Source of the DNA: Photobacterium damselae
GTDB lineage: Bacteria; Pseudomonadota; Gammaproteobacteria; Enterobacterales; Vibrionaceae
DNA: 64,000 nt
Direction: 5' to 3'
NCBI RefSeq assembly: GCF_003026815.1
Contig: NZ_PYOG01000019.1
Location: 23,480-87,479 of the forward strand
In this document: piece after piece, positions 34,006-42,121 of the stretch
How positions within the stretch are numbered: position 1 is the stretch's first letter
Layout of the letters: each line of letters starts with the position of its first letter
The notes under the pieces: generated by a model
What the model was told of the DNA's origin: nothing
Seen by the model: the letters and a program-made list of their open reading frames with translations, nothing else
Database searches by the model: none
Translations under genes and position numbers: made by a program

Positions 34006-36410
34006 GTGTTGCTATCGACAATTCCTCTATTACTAACCGTATTGAAAGCATCGTGCGAGACCATTCGCTTTTGAACGATCTAAGTGCCGAGACTCTTGAA
34101 GAAATTATCAATTTCTCAGTAGCAAATGATGACTATCGAGTTTTAGATATCATTACGAATATCCATACTTGCATCTACAATTACGATGACCGACAGCCCG
34201 AATGGTTAGAATCCAGCTTTCCTGAAAACAAGTGGGTACTAACATTTGGCAAAACCCCAAAAACGATACATTGGGATACGGTGTACTTAGATGACGGTAA
34301 GAAACTCACGGATAAAAAACACCAAAAGCTGTTAAACAGCTTTAAATACTGGATTACGGCAGCAGATAATCCACTTGAAAACGGTGGGAAGATTATCAGT
34401 CCAATAACGGCTTGTCACAAAGTTAACAAAGTTATCGCTCTCATCAATGCGGTCTTACTACACTCGAAAGAGTTGAAGCTAGCAAAATATCACCTTCTGA
34501 ATGTGAATGATGACTTTTGGTTGAACATCTTGACGAAATATGCCGAGCACGGAAATTTTCAAGGTGTGTATGAAATTGATAAACATACCAACGTATTTCT
34601 TAATAACGCTTCTCAAAGCATTTCTGATACGGACGCACAAACATTTAAAGAAAATTTCCCCTACGTTACACAAGACATTGCGCAAGATGAAAGTTTCTTA
34701 TTTCTAGCAGAGAGAGAGAAGGCGTGCGCTTGGCTTTTTGAACAAGGTTATTATCAAAGTGGAGGTGCCATAAAATACACTGGCAGCGGTGCTGTACTAG
34801 GAAAACTGTTGTTTAAAGGCAAGATGCTTTACCACGACATCAATATTCCCAACTTCGCAGAACTTCACCTCAAAGCGCCAAGGCGAAACTCAGAGTATCG
34901 TGCAGTTGAGAATAAAGACACCTCAACAGGCACGAATCAACAGACTATCTCAGTATATATTGAAGCCATTCGATTGATTCATACCAACCTTGAGCGTGAA
35001 GATGCGGCAAGTCCTTTAATCTTGTCCGAGCGTGTCAGCTCAGGTCACATTAGCCAGTTAGTTAGCTTAAAAAAAGCAGGACGCACCCGCACCTTGCCGC
35101 CTACCTTTGTGTTTAATTTAATTCGTCAGTGCTATGAGTTTGCCAAAGAGCATCTACCTATAGAGGAAGGCGCTGTTACTTTATTGGATGAAACATTAAC
35201 ACTGCTATCTAAAGCAAGAAGTAAATCTGCGGCAAAACACTCCAACACACTCCGCCCCCATCAACAAAATCTAACTTGGAATGAAGAGTTGCATCGCGAG
35301 ATGTCTGTTACGGAGCGAGGTTACTGGTTTCAAACGGAGGCGATCAACTGTCTGAGTCGTGAATACCTTAAAAAGGGGGTGAAGCAGATTCAAGCCTTTG
35401 CAGAAAGTGTGGAAAGTCGCTTTGAGCGGATTCGAGCTAATGAGAGCTTGTTTGATTTGTTCTCTGTACTGCAAGGCGCAATACAAGTCTTAGTGGGTGC
35501 AATCATGGCTCGAAGACAAGATGAATTAATCAAGTTGAAGTCACATGGCAACCTTTCACCTGATGTAAGTCCCTTTTCAGAAGCGGGTGCAAAAACAGAG
35601 TACAACCTGATATTTAAGGTAAAAAAAACTGGCTCAAAAGGGGTGAACGCAACAATAGAAAGACCTATTCCCTTATCTATCGCAAGGTACATTTGGCAAC
35701 TGGAGCAATTTAACATCAAAGCGAGTGAGTTGGAGTTATGCAAAGGAAAGTTATCTTTGTTTAACAACCTTAATTCAAAGCGCTCGCAGTTAAGTCAGGT
35801 TATTCACAAGTCATATAATGCTCACCTTGATGCCTTATGTGATTACTTAGAAACGGACTTGGTGGAGTACGACAACGGAGAGTATCGCCGTAATTATGTC
35901 CGTCAGCACCAATTGAGACGCTTCTTTGCTATGGCGTTCTTTTGGTCAAAAGGTACTGATGGGATGGACGCCCTGCGCTGGATGTTAGGCCACTCAGATT
36001 TGGAGCATCTATACCACTATATCTCTGAGTCGGAAACTGGGGCGGTACTAAACGGAGCTAAAGCCAGTGTAATTGTTCGTGGTGTGGTCGATTCCACCTC
36101 TGAACTTGCGAAGCTCGATGGAATCGAAGAGGTTCGCAAAATCATTGCAGAACGCCTGACAGGTGATAGTTCAACACCCATCACGATAGAGTCAGTGAGT
36201 GAAGCAGCAGAAGATTACGCTGATGAGTCTTATCTAACCGTCCCTCATATAAGCCAACTTCAAAAAGAGCAGGACATTGAAATAGAGGTTATTCAGCTTT
36301 TAGAGGAAGGTCGAATCACGCTTGAGCCAGAGTTCTTCACCATCGAAGATGATGATGGAAATACAACTCAAACCTTTAATCTAATTTTAAAAATCAGTGA
36401 CCTTGATTGA
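33999..36410 (+). CDS. large tyrosine recombinase/integrase of the island (803 aa)
   Basis: Site-specific recombinase with all expected residues visible: Arg-I in MARRQDEL (R505 or R506), a Lys-rich beta region, H637-x-x-R640 in HQLRR, H665 in LGHSDLEH, and nucleophile Tyr674 nine residues after that histidine. The N-terminal 450 residues are unusually long and unassigned. The last 110 residues (from about 695) are acidic and extend past the catalytic tyrosine. It starts within the end of the preceding gene, so the two are translationally coupled. GmtZ-type integrases of GMT islands are the family I would compare first. Confidence 0.85.
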   Translation: MLSVAIDNSSITNRIESIVRDHSLLNDLSAETLEEIINFSVANDDYRVLDIITNIHTCIYNYDDRQPEWLESSFPENKWVLTFGKTPKTIHWDTVYLDDGKKLTDKKHQKLLNSFKYWITAADNPLENGGKIISPITACHKVNKVIALINAVLLHSKELKLAKYHLLNVNDDFWLNILTKYAEHGNFQGVYEIDKHTNVFLNNASQSISDTDAQTFKENFPYVTQDIAQDESFLFLAEREKACAWLFEQGYYQSGGAIKYTGSGAVLGKLLFKGKMLYHDINIPNFAELHLKAPRRNSEYRAVENKDTSTGTNQQTISVYIEAIRLIHTNLEREDAASPLILSERVSSGHISQLVSLKKAGRTRTLPPTFVFNLIRQCYEFAKEHLPIEEGAVTLLDETLTLLSKARSKSAAKHSNTLRPHQQNLTWNEELHREMSVTERGYWFQTEAINCLSREYLKKGVKQIQAFAESVESRFERIRANESLFDLFSVLQGAIQVLVGAIMARRQDELIKLKSHGNLSPDVSPFSEAGAKTEYNLIFKVKKTGSKGVNATIERPIPLSIARYIWQLEQFNIKASELELCKGKLSLFNNLNSKRSQLSQVIHKSYNAHLDALCDYLETDLVEYDNGEYRRNYVRQHQLRRFFAMAFFWSKGTDGMDALRWMLGHSDLEHLYHYISESETGAVLNGAKASVIVRGVVDSTSELAKLDGIEEVRKIIAERLTGDSSTPITIESVSEAAEDYADESYLTVPHISQLQKEQDIEIEVIQLLEEGRITLEPEFFTIEDDDGNTTQTFNLILKISDLD

Positions 36411-36421
36411 GGATTGGGACA

Positions 36422-36949
36422 ATGAAAGTTTTAGAGAAAAACCAAACGAAAATACTTGAAACAGAAAAGCTGTTGAAGGAAATCATCACAGCCCCAACTG
36501 AGTTTAAAAATGATGAAGAACTATTAAAGGCGCTCAAGTCTCAATCTGGCATCGCTAAGTATCAGAATCAAGAGCGTAATATCACATCATGCTCATTAAA
36601 CACGGTCAAAAGCATCTCAGAAGCACTTCTGGAAAGAGGCTTCTTATCATTAGATGAGCTTCGTATTAATGCAAAACTGGCGGTAGAGGCTGTACATCAC
36701 AATGAGAAAGCTTCTAAAGGAAACAAGCAAACAGTCGTGGGTTTAAAGCACAAAGTTTCTGAGCTTGAATCGGAGTTAGATGCAGCGCAGCGCAGTAATT
36801 CTTTACTGACCGCTATGATCATTGAGTTGCGCTCTAAACTAAAGCAAATAGCGAATAAAGAAACATTAGAAGAACGTCAAGAGATTTACAGAAGGCACAA
36901 TCGAACGATTGAGGCGCAAATGAATTACATCGACAAAGGAGAGGTCTAA
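36422..36949 (+). CDS. small coiled-coil protein of the recombinase operon (175 aa)
   Basis: I do not recognise this from sequence alone. About residues 5-90 are mixed helical with many Lys and Glu. Residues about 105-160 form a coiled coil (VSELESELDAAQRSNSLLTA, then ELRSKLKQIANKETLEER). It lies between two recombinase genes, like TnpC of Tn554 or the small GmtX protein of GMT islands, so a DNA-binding or synapsis-assisting role is plausible. ATG 36422 is preferred; an in-frame TTG at 36407 would overlap the previous gene. The stop overlaps the next start (TAATG). Confidence 0.75.
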   Translation: MKVLEKNQTKILETEKLLKEIITAPTEFKNDEELLKALKSQSGIAKYQNQERNITSCSLNTVKSISEALLERGFLSLDELRINAKLAVEAVHHNEKASKGNKQTVVGLKHKVSELESELDAAQRSNSLLTAMIIELRSKLKQIANKETLEERQEIYRRHNRTIEAQMNYIDKGEV

Positions 36950-38313
36950 TGGCGGTTCGTACGCTTAAAAGCTTTCAGCCATGGAGTCATTTTGGACTCG
37001 ATGGCAAGCTTGCCTTTCGTAAGCCACTGGATATTCCTTTCGTAACCTACAGTAATCATACTCCTTGCTATGAAGCCAATGCCTATATCCACAGTTTGAT
37101 TGTGAGAAACTTAAAAAGTGACACTATTCGAGGATATGCCCACGATATCATCCACTTGGTTCACTTTATTGAAAAACAGCCATTATTGAGCCAATTTAGT
37201 CAACTTACTGATGCAACATTCACTCTTTTCGTTCAATCACTACAGGCGGAGAGAACACCTCTTGGCGAACTACAACGCAAGAATAACTCCGTTATAAAGA
37301 TTGCGCATACCTGTTTGGATTTTTTGCAGTTTATCCAAGAGTTTCATGATTTGAGTGCTTTCATTGGCAAAGATAAAAGTAACTCAATTCAGATACTTGA
37401 AAAACATTACAAGCGCAAACAGGAAGGCTATAAAGGGTTCATTGAAGGAACTAAAATTACGCACCCTGCTGTGCCAACTAAAGATGAGATCAAGAAACGT
37501 CATCCAGTTTCTTCTGACGATGCTTTGCGTGTTTGGGAGCATATAAAGACTCAGGAAAACAAAGATAAACGTAGAAGAGATATGGCGTTATATACTGCAA
37601 TGGAGCAGTTAGGTGGTCGAGTGTCCGAGCTTCATTTGATTAAAATGACCGATTACGAGGAAGCTAGACGCACAGGTATGCTCACTCTTACCACTTTGAA
37701 ACGTAAAGATGATAACACCACTCGAAAGATACCTGTCCCACACCTTTTGTTATCTGTGATAGCGGATTACATTAAAGTTCGTAAGAAAGTCATGAGGAAG
37801 AAAAAAGCCCAGCATGATTACCTATTTGTCAGCTTAAAAACAGGTCTACGCTTGTCCGCAGATTCATGGACAACGTACATGAACTCATGGAAAAGAGAGC
37901 TTGGTATCGAGGGAGAGTTACACCCGCACTTATGGAGACACGCATTTATAACAGATAAGCTCAAAGAGCTTATTCTTGCCACTAAAGAAGTGAATGATAA
38001 GGACGATTTCCGAAAGCACTTACTTCACACGCAAACGTTTAAAATGCAGTTACAGCAGTGGACAGGCCATAGAATGCTTAGCTCTTTGGATACCTACATC
38101 GACCTCGCCTTTGCAGATATCCACGGCTACACAGAGGTTTATAACGCTGTATCTCTTAAGTCGAGTGTTGATTTGGCAAAGCGTCAGATTGAGTTGTTAG
38201 AAGAGCAGATAGCAAGGAAGGAGTTAACGCCTACCGCTGCACTTGGTGAGATGAAGAAACTATTGGAAGCTTTTCAATCCGATATTGATAAAAGCATTGT
38301 ATCGTCACAGTAA
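36949..38313 (+). CDS. tyrosine recombinase of the island (454 aa)
   Basis: Complete tyrosine recombinase. A SAM-like N-terminal core-binding domain (about 45-135; NLKSDTIRGYAHDIIHLVHF) is followed by the catalytic domain with R224 (GGRVSEL), a beta-hairpin lysine (K251/K253 in TLKRKDD), H327-x-x-R330 (HLWRH), H374 (TGHRM) and nucleophile Y383 (DTYIDL). The tail after 400 is helical. It overlaps the upstream small gene by one base, so the four genes form one operon. It is probably the enzyme that chooses the comM site together with the 803-residue protein. GmtY-type recombinases are a possible match. Confidence 0.88.
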   Translation: MAVRTLKSFQPWSHFGLDGKLAFRKPLDIPFVTYSNHTPCYEANAYIHSLIVRNLKSDTIRGYAHDIIHLVHFIEKQPLLSQFSQLTDATFTLFVQSLQAERTPLGELQRKNNSVIKIAHTCLDFLQFIQEFHDLSAFIGKDKSNSIQILEKHYKRKQEGYKGFIEGTKITHPAVPTKDEIKKRHPVSSDDALRVWEHIKTQENKDKRRRDMALYTAMEQLGGRVSELHLIKMTDYEEARRTGMLTLTTLKRKDDNTTRKIPVPHLLLSVIADYIKVRKKVMRKKKAQHDYLFVSLKTGLRLSADSWTTYMNSWKRELGIEGELHPHLWRHAFITDKLKELILATKEVNDKDDFRKHLLHTQTFKMQLQQWTGHRMLSSLDTYIDLAFADIHGYTEVYNAVSLKSSVDLAKRQIELLEEQIARKELTPTAALGEMKKLLEAFQSDIDKSIVSSQ

Positions 38314-38322
38314 GGTTCATCA

Positions 38323-38354
38323 CACATCACCAATCGGTCACATCACCAATCGGT
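38323..38354 (+). repeat. two tandem copies of a 16-bp unit in the island
   Basis: CACATCACCAATCGGT occurs at 38323-38338 and again at 38339-38354, just past the last recombinase gene and before the convergent cargo gene. Role unknown; a protein-binding site or slippage product. Confidence 0.9.
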
Positions 38355-38469
38355 CGCGTAACACGCCTTTGGACAGAAATGAGGTAGCGTTAATGCCCTA
38401 AGTCATGAAGTTTGGATAAGCTAGGTTTATGACATAATGATTAGATTAGAGAACAACTCTCAGTCCAGT

Positions 38470-40284
38470 CTAAAAATCTATCTTATCAAGCCACTCGGTA
38501 TGCTTTTTTCGTTCTTCGTGTTGCCATTTCAAACTCCATATCCAATCATCTGCTCTTGGTGAACAATCAGAGCATTTATCACAATGATTTTGCTTAAACC
38601 CTAACGCAAACTCTGGCCCCTTAGAGTTATCGAATACCTTGATTAACAAGTTCCCAGTTCCAACTGTGTGTTTATGCTTTAAACAAGTCATAATAGGCAT
38701 ACTCAGAGAGTGCATTCCTAACTGTTGAGCTATCATCCCTCTCGGTCGGTAATCAACAAACATATACTCACAATGACCAATAATATTTGTTGGATCATAA
38801 TTGGCTAAACCTATTGCGATGAACTGCCCCTCTCTTGAAGCAGGATCATCTGGGTCCATACCAAGGTTTTTAGCCATCTCAGCAAAGAATTGTTTTTGCT
38901 CTTCAATGCTGGCTTCATAAAGTGGCTTTGGTTCTTCTTTACTAGCCATTACATTATCAAGTGCATCCAATAAGTTTTCAGCACTCGGACAATGCTCAAT
39001 AATTAAAGATTTAACGTCAAACCTTACAATAGTTTTAAGCTCGGATTGTAGGTTAACCATAAGATACAGCTGCTCAATTTTTCTGATATCACTAACAATT
39101 GACGAGTACATCAATACTGTGTGAAGCATCTTTTCAATCCACTCATCTAGGAATACGATAGCCTCATTAGACCCACGTGCATTGTGAATGGTTTTAAACA
39201 CACCTATAGATAAAGCAACATCACACATCAAATCTGCCAAGATATTAAACTGACTTAAGTTTATCAGTCTGTGGCACATGTTTATTATCTTCTGTAACTG
39301 AGCACAAGCCTCATGATATTGCTTGTGTATTTCTCGGTTCATAAACAAGTATTCAAAACTATCAGATTTGAAGTTTTCATTTGAATGATGTTGCGCATTT
39401 AGCTTTTCAACTTGAATACTAAATAGTGCGCTTCTTGCTTTAGCTATCGCTGTAAGACGGTAAACTGACTGTTTTTGCTCTCTTGCACAGACAATTAAGT
39501 ACTCGCATAGCTTAAGTTGCTCTTCAATCTGTTCATTTTTGACTCGTTTATAAGGAGCAACCTTAAAAGCGTAATCGAAGTAAAGTGCAGCCAAGAACCT
39601 ATCTTTAGTTGGCACAATGCGCGATTGAATAATGTCACTAGCTTGCTGATAAAGCTCATCAAATGATCTAGCAAGTAAGAGTCGGTCTAACTTGATATGG
39701 TAAGCCTTAAACAGAGCATCACCGACTTGTTCGATACATGTGTTCAAAGCTTCTGGTGGAAGGGTTTTGCAGTTGTTAACGGCAAGCTTAAGGTCTCGTA
39801 AAGAAAGATAATCCCAGCATTCTTGAACAGCCACCAGTAACTTATCAAATGCTGCAGAGTCGTTTCGTTCTAGCTTATTTTCAACGGGTAAATGGACAGT
39901 TAGCGAATCTGTAGATGAGTCTCGTACTTTTTCTAAGATCTCTTTATTATCAGTAACAGACACCCAGTAAATCTCTTCACTAGACACTTCAACCACTACC
40001 AATATCACGGGAATATTGAACTCGAGATAATACTGAAGGCGGGCGCGAAAAACCGAGAAAGACAACTTCTGTCCTTCATCAATAAATGAACAGTTCTCTT
40101 GACCTTTAAGCTGAATTTTAAACAAGCTTTCTTGACCGAGAGCTTTGCCACTTGAATCTTTTAACTCTATCTCACAATCAATGCCATAATCATCCTGATC
40201 TTCTTGACTTCGGATAATCCAGTTTAGAGGTGCTTTATAATTAAAAATTCGCCCTGCTGCTGCGCCTATTTCTCCTGCATTCAT
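38470..40284 (-). CDS. DUF4365-type protein with PD-(D/E)XK-like N terminus, candidate defence gene (604 aa)
   Basis: Only cargo gene of the island. Residues 1-150 fit the DUF4365 pattern: E5 in an N-terminal helix, the DDYGIDCEIE strand with D36, and FKIQLKG with Q58-x-K60, together the E-D-(E/Q)xK set of a restriction-like nuclease fold. The middle (about 170-470) is helical and TPR-like. The C-terminal 100 residues include H567-C568-x2-C571-x2-C574, a possible metal site, and many aromatic residues. DUF4365 domains recur in anti-phage genes, and islands of this type carry such cargo. Nuclease activity and defence role are inferences. Downstream is convergent with the recombinase operon. 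Confidence 0.75.
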   Translation of the reverse strand: MNAGEIGAAAGRIFNYKAPLNWIIRSQEDQDDYGIDCEIELKDSSGKALGQESLFKIQLKGQENCSFIDEGQKLSFSVFRARLQYYLEFNIPVILVVVEVSSEEIYWVSVTDNKEILEKVRDSSTDSLTVHLPVENKLERNDSAAFDKLLVAVQECWDYLSLRDLKLAVNNCKTLPPEALNTCIEQVGDALFKAYHIKLDRLLLARSFDELYQQASDIIQSRIVPTKDRFLAALYFDYAFKVAPYKRVKNEQIEEQLKLCEYLIVCAREQKQSVYRLTAIAKARSALFSIQVEKLNAQHHSNENFKSDSFEYLFMNREIHKQYHEACAQLQKIINMCHRLINLSQFNILADLMCDVALSIGVFKTIHNARGSNEAIVFLDEWIEKMLHTVLMYSSIVSDIRKIEQLYLMVNLQSELKTIVRFDVKSLIIEHCPSAENLLDALDNVMASKEEPKPLYEASIEEQKQFFAEMAKNLGMDPDDPASREGQFIAIGLANYDPTNIIGHCEYMFVDYRPRGMIAQQLGMHSLSMPIMTCLKHKHTVGTGNLLIKVFDNSKGPEFALGFKQNHCDKCSDCSPRADDWIWSLKWQHEERKKHTEWLDKIDF

Positions 40285-40725
40285 AGTGAAGCCTTATAGA
40301 TTCTAAAGCCCTTATTTTAACCGGACGCTGTAACAATTTAAATGTAGCAAATCAAAATGATAGTTATATCAGATTACTTTAAGTAAGCTAAAACTAGAAT
40401 CGTGATATGTAAACGAAAGATACCCCAAACTCACTTTGGGGCATAAATGTTTTAGCTGGCAGCAGTTTCGCTCTCTATCTGAATACTGTGACTGAATCAG
40501 TTGTTGCACCTAACGATTAAGTGAATATTCATTCATGAGAAGGGGTTCGATGAAGGCGTCAGATTGAATGGATAATATAGCTACTTGCTCGGCTAAATGG
40601 AAAAATGAATGACCACTACATTCCGCTAGCATCTGAAGCGATGCGCTCCACTAACTCGGACAACACTCACAACATTCAAAGCCTCAAATTGACAATATTT
40701 ATTACTCAAACTCGATATTAGGAAA
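40285..40725. other. non-coding right end of the island
   Basis: A 441-bp AT-rich stretch upstream of the cargo gene, with no credible reading frame. It holds a hairpin CCCCAAA-CTCAC-TTTGGGG (40423-40441), a copy of TTGACAATA (40689-40697) and the terminal ATTAGGA (40717-40723). The promoter of the cargo gene must lie here, and recombinase binding sites probably do. Confidence 0.5.
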
Positions 40726-41340
40726 ATGCCCGAATTTGAGCGTAAGGTTTTGGACTCATTACGTGAACCTTTAGAGTCGGGAGAGATTGTGATTTCTCGG
40801 GCAACCAGTAAAGCAACCTTTCCGGCAAATTTTCAATTGATTGGAGCGCTAAATCCGAGTCCAACAGGGTTTTATGAAGGCGCACAAACTCGAACTAATC
40901 CTCAAGTTATTTTGCGCTATCTCAGTAAGCTCTCCGGCCCGCTGCTTGATAGGTTTGATATGTCGATTGAGATCCCAGCTCTGCCGAAAGGTACTTTAGC
41001 TCAAGGTGGTGAGCGCGGTGAGAGTACTCCAGTGATTAAAGCGCGAGTTAATCAGGCGCGAACCTTAATGGATCAGCGAGCAGGAAAAGTGAATGCTCGA
41101 CTTTCGACTCGGGAGTTAGATAAACATTGCGCTCTGGCTCGAGAAGATGCGGAGTTTCTTGAAAATGCATTGCATCAGTTGGGGTTATCGATTCGTGCGT
41201 ACCACCGCATTATTAAGGTGGCACGAACCATTGCCGATTTAAGTAATTGTGAGCAGATAGAGCGAGCGCATTTAGCTGAAGCGTTAGGATATCGGGCGAT
41301 GGATCGGTTATTGAAGCAGTTAACGGCTCAAGCAATATGA
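40726..41340 (+). pseudogene. comM: comM, 3' part (split by island)
   Basis: C-terminal 204 residues of ComM, from PEFERKVLDSLREPLESGE through the second half of the AAA+ domain (GALNPSPTGFYEG; RLSG-type SGPLLDRFDM, with the Arg-finger region) and the Mg-chelatase C-terminal domain ending EALGYRAMDRLLKQLTAQAI. The ATG at 40726 uses an A that may come from the island. A TAGGA lies only a few bases upstream, so a C-terminal fragment could be made, but it would lack Walker A and Walker B. Confidence 0.95.
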
Positions 41341-41346
41341 TTTTAG

Positions 41347-41386
41347 TTAGATAGTTAGATAGTTAGATAGTTAGATAGTTAGATAG
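41347..41386 (+). repeat. five tandem copies of TTAGATAG
   Basis: The 8-bp unit TTAGATAG is repeated five times without change, starting six bases after the comM stop. A short microsatellite prone to copy-number change; it lies between two convergent genes, so no coding effect is expected. Confidence 0.95.
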
Positions 41387-41390
41387 CAAA

Positions 41391-41413
41391 AGGCCGCGAG
41401 AGAGTCGCGGCCT
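41391..41413. terminator. hairpin between comM and dsbA, likely terminator
   Basis: A 9-bp perfect stem AGGCCGCGA / TCGCGGCCT around GAGAG, between convergent genes. T runs on either side are short (TTTG on the minus strand), so strength is uncertain. Confidence 0.7.
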
Positions 41414-41432
41414 TGAACATTAGAGATGGGTA

Positions 41433-42035
41433 TTACTTCTTCAGTAGGAAGTTCACCAAGTCAAAGTACTCTTGTGCAGAGGTGATTTTGCCCGCCTCAA
41501 CCAGATACTTGTTGTTGACGATAACCGCTGGAACACCTGTTAAGCCGCTATCCTCAAAATCTTTATCAAAACGGCTAACCATAGAATTTACCGCAAAGCT
41601 GTTATAAGCACCGTCAAAGTCTGCTGGTTTTACCCCTTCATCAATGAAAATTTGGCGTACTTCAGCTTCGTTACGAGGAGGCTTACGCATTTCATGAATA
41701 CGATTAAATAGCACTGGAGTCAGTTTATCTTGTACATCTAACACGATTGCTGTCGCGTAGGCTTTACTCAATACTTTACCCATTGGGCCGCCCATGAAAG
41801 AGACGTGCTCTTTTTGGAAGGTTGCGTTTTCAGGTAAAGTTTTTTTCAGCGCCTGCATCATAGGTTCAAAGCTATTACAGTGTGGGCAGTAAAATGAGAA
41901 GAACTCTGTCACCATCGGCGTTGTTGACTCTGGGCGATCCAATACCTTGTAGTAGTCGCCTTCAGTAAATTTTGCCGCATGAACAGACAGTGATAGCAGT
42001 GCCGCACTGGCTAATGTGAGTAGTTTTTTGATCAT
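41433..42035 (-). CDS. dsbA: thiol:disulfide interchange protein DsbA
   Basis: Periplasmic disulfide oxidase, 200 residues. A signal peptide covers about residues 1-20 ([20 protein letters not shown]). The thioredoxin-fold active site CPHC is in [14 protein letters not shown] (about 50-53). The cis-proline loop TGVPAVIVN is near 166-174. It follows srkA, the same order as in E. coli (yihE-dsbA), and the two may share a transcript. Confidence 0.97.
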   Translation of the reverse strand: MIKKLLTLASAALLSLSVHAAKFTEGDYYKVLDRPESTTPMVTEFFSFYCPHCNSFEPMMQALKKTLPENATFQKEHVSFMGGPMGKVLSKAYATAIVLDVQDKLTPVLFNRIHEMRKPPRNEAEVRQIFIDEGVKPADFDGAYNSFAVNSMVSRFDKDFEDSGLTGVPAVIVNNKYLVEAGKITSAQEYFDLVNFLLKK

Positions 42036-42121
42036 TGTAGCTCCCTGATAATCTTGTGTGCTAACTCAATAGCTGGTTTGGTATAGCACAACACTACACC
42101 TATGATTTTTTGTTTATCGCA

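Larger units (their letters stand above)
31509..40725. mobile_element. 9.2-kb integrative island in comM with a tyrosine-recombinase operon and one cargo gene
   Basis: The island splits comM between the Walker B glutamate (ends 31508) and the following NTG-CCC-GAA codons (40726 onward). Rejoining the two parts gives a comM of about 510 residues, the normal length. Contents: three large tyrosine-recombinase-fold genes and a small coiled-coil gene in one plus-strand operon (31663-38313), then a DUF4365-type gene on minus (38470-40284). TTGACAATA occurs near both ends (31602-31610; 40689-40697), and TCCTAAT / ATTAGGA lie at the extreme ends (31519-31525; 40717-40723) as an inverted pair. The arrangement recalls Gamma-Mobile-Trio islands of Vibrio; strand-biased circularizing elements and Tn554-like elements are also worth comparing. 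Exact ends may shift by a few bases. Confidence 0.9.

Noticed and set aside
35390..35767. 125-residue minus-strand frame inside the 803-residue recombinase gene
   Set aside because: Shadow of the recombinase gene, no ribosome site or family.
38321..38360. Possible CRISPR array
   Set aside because: The 16-bp copies are directly adjacent with no spacer, and there are only two.
40500..40530. Possible integron attC-like site (ACCTAAC)
   Set aside because: No matching GTTRRRY partner at a suitable distance and no integrase of integron type.
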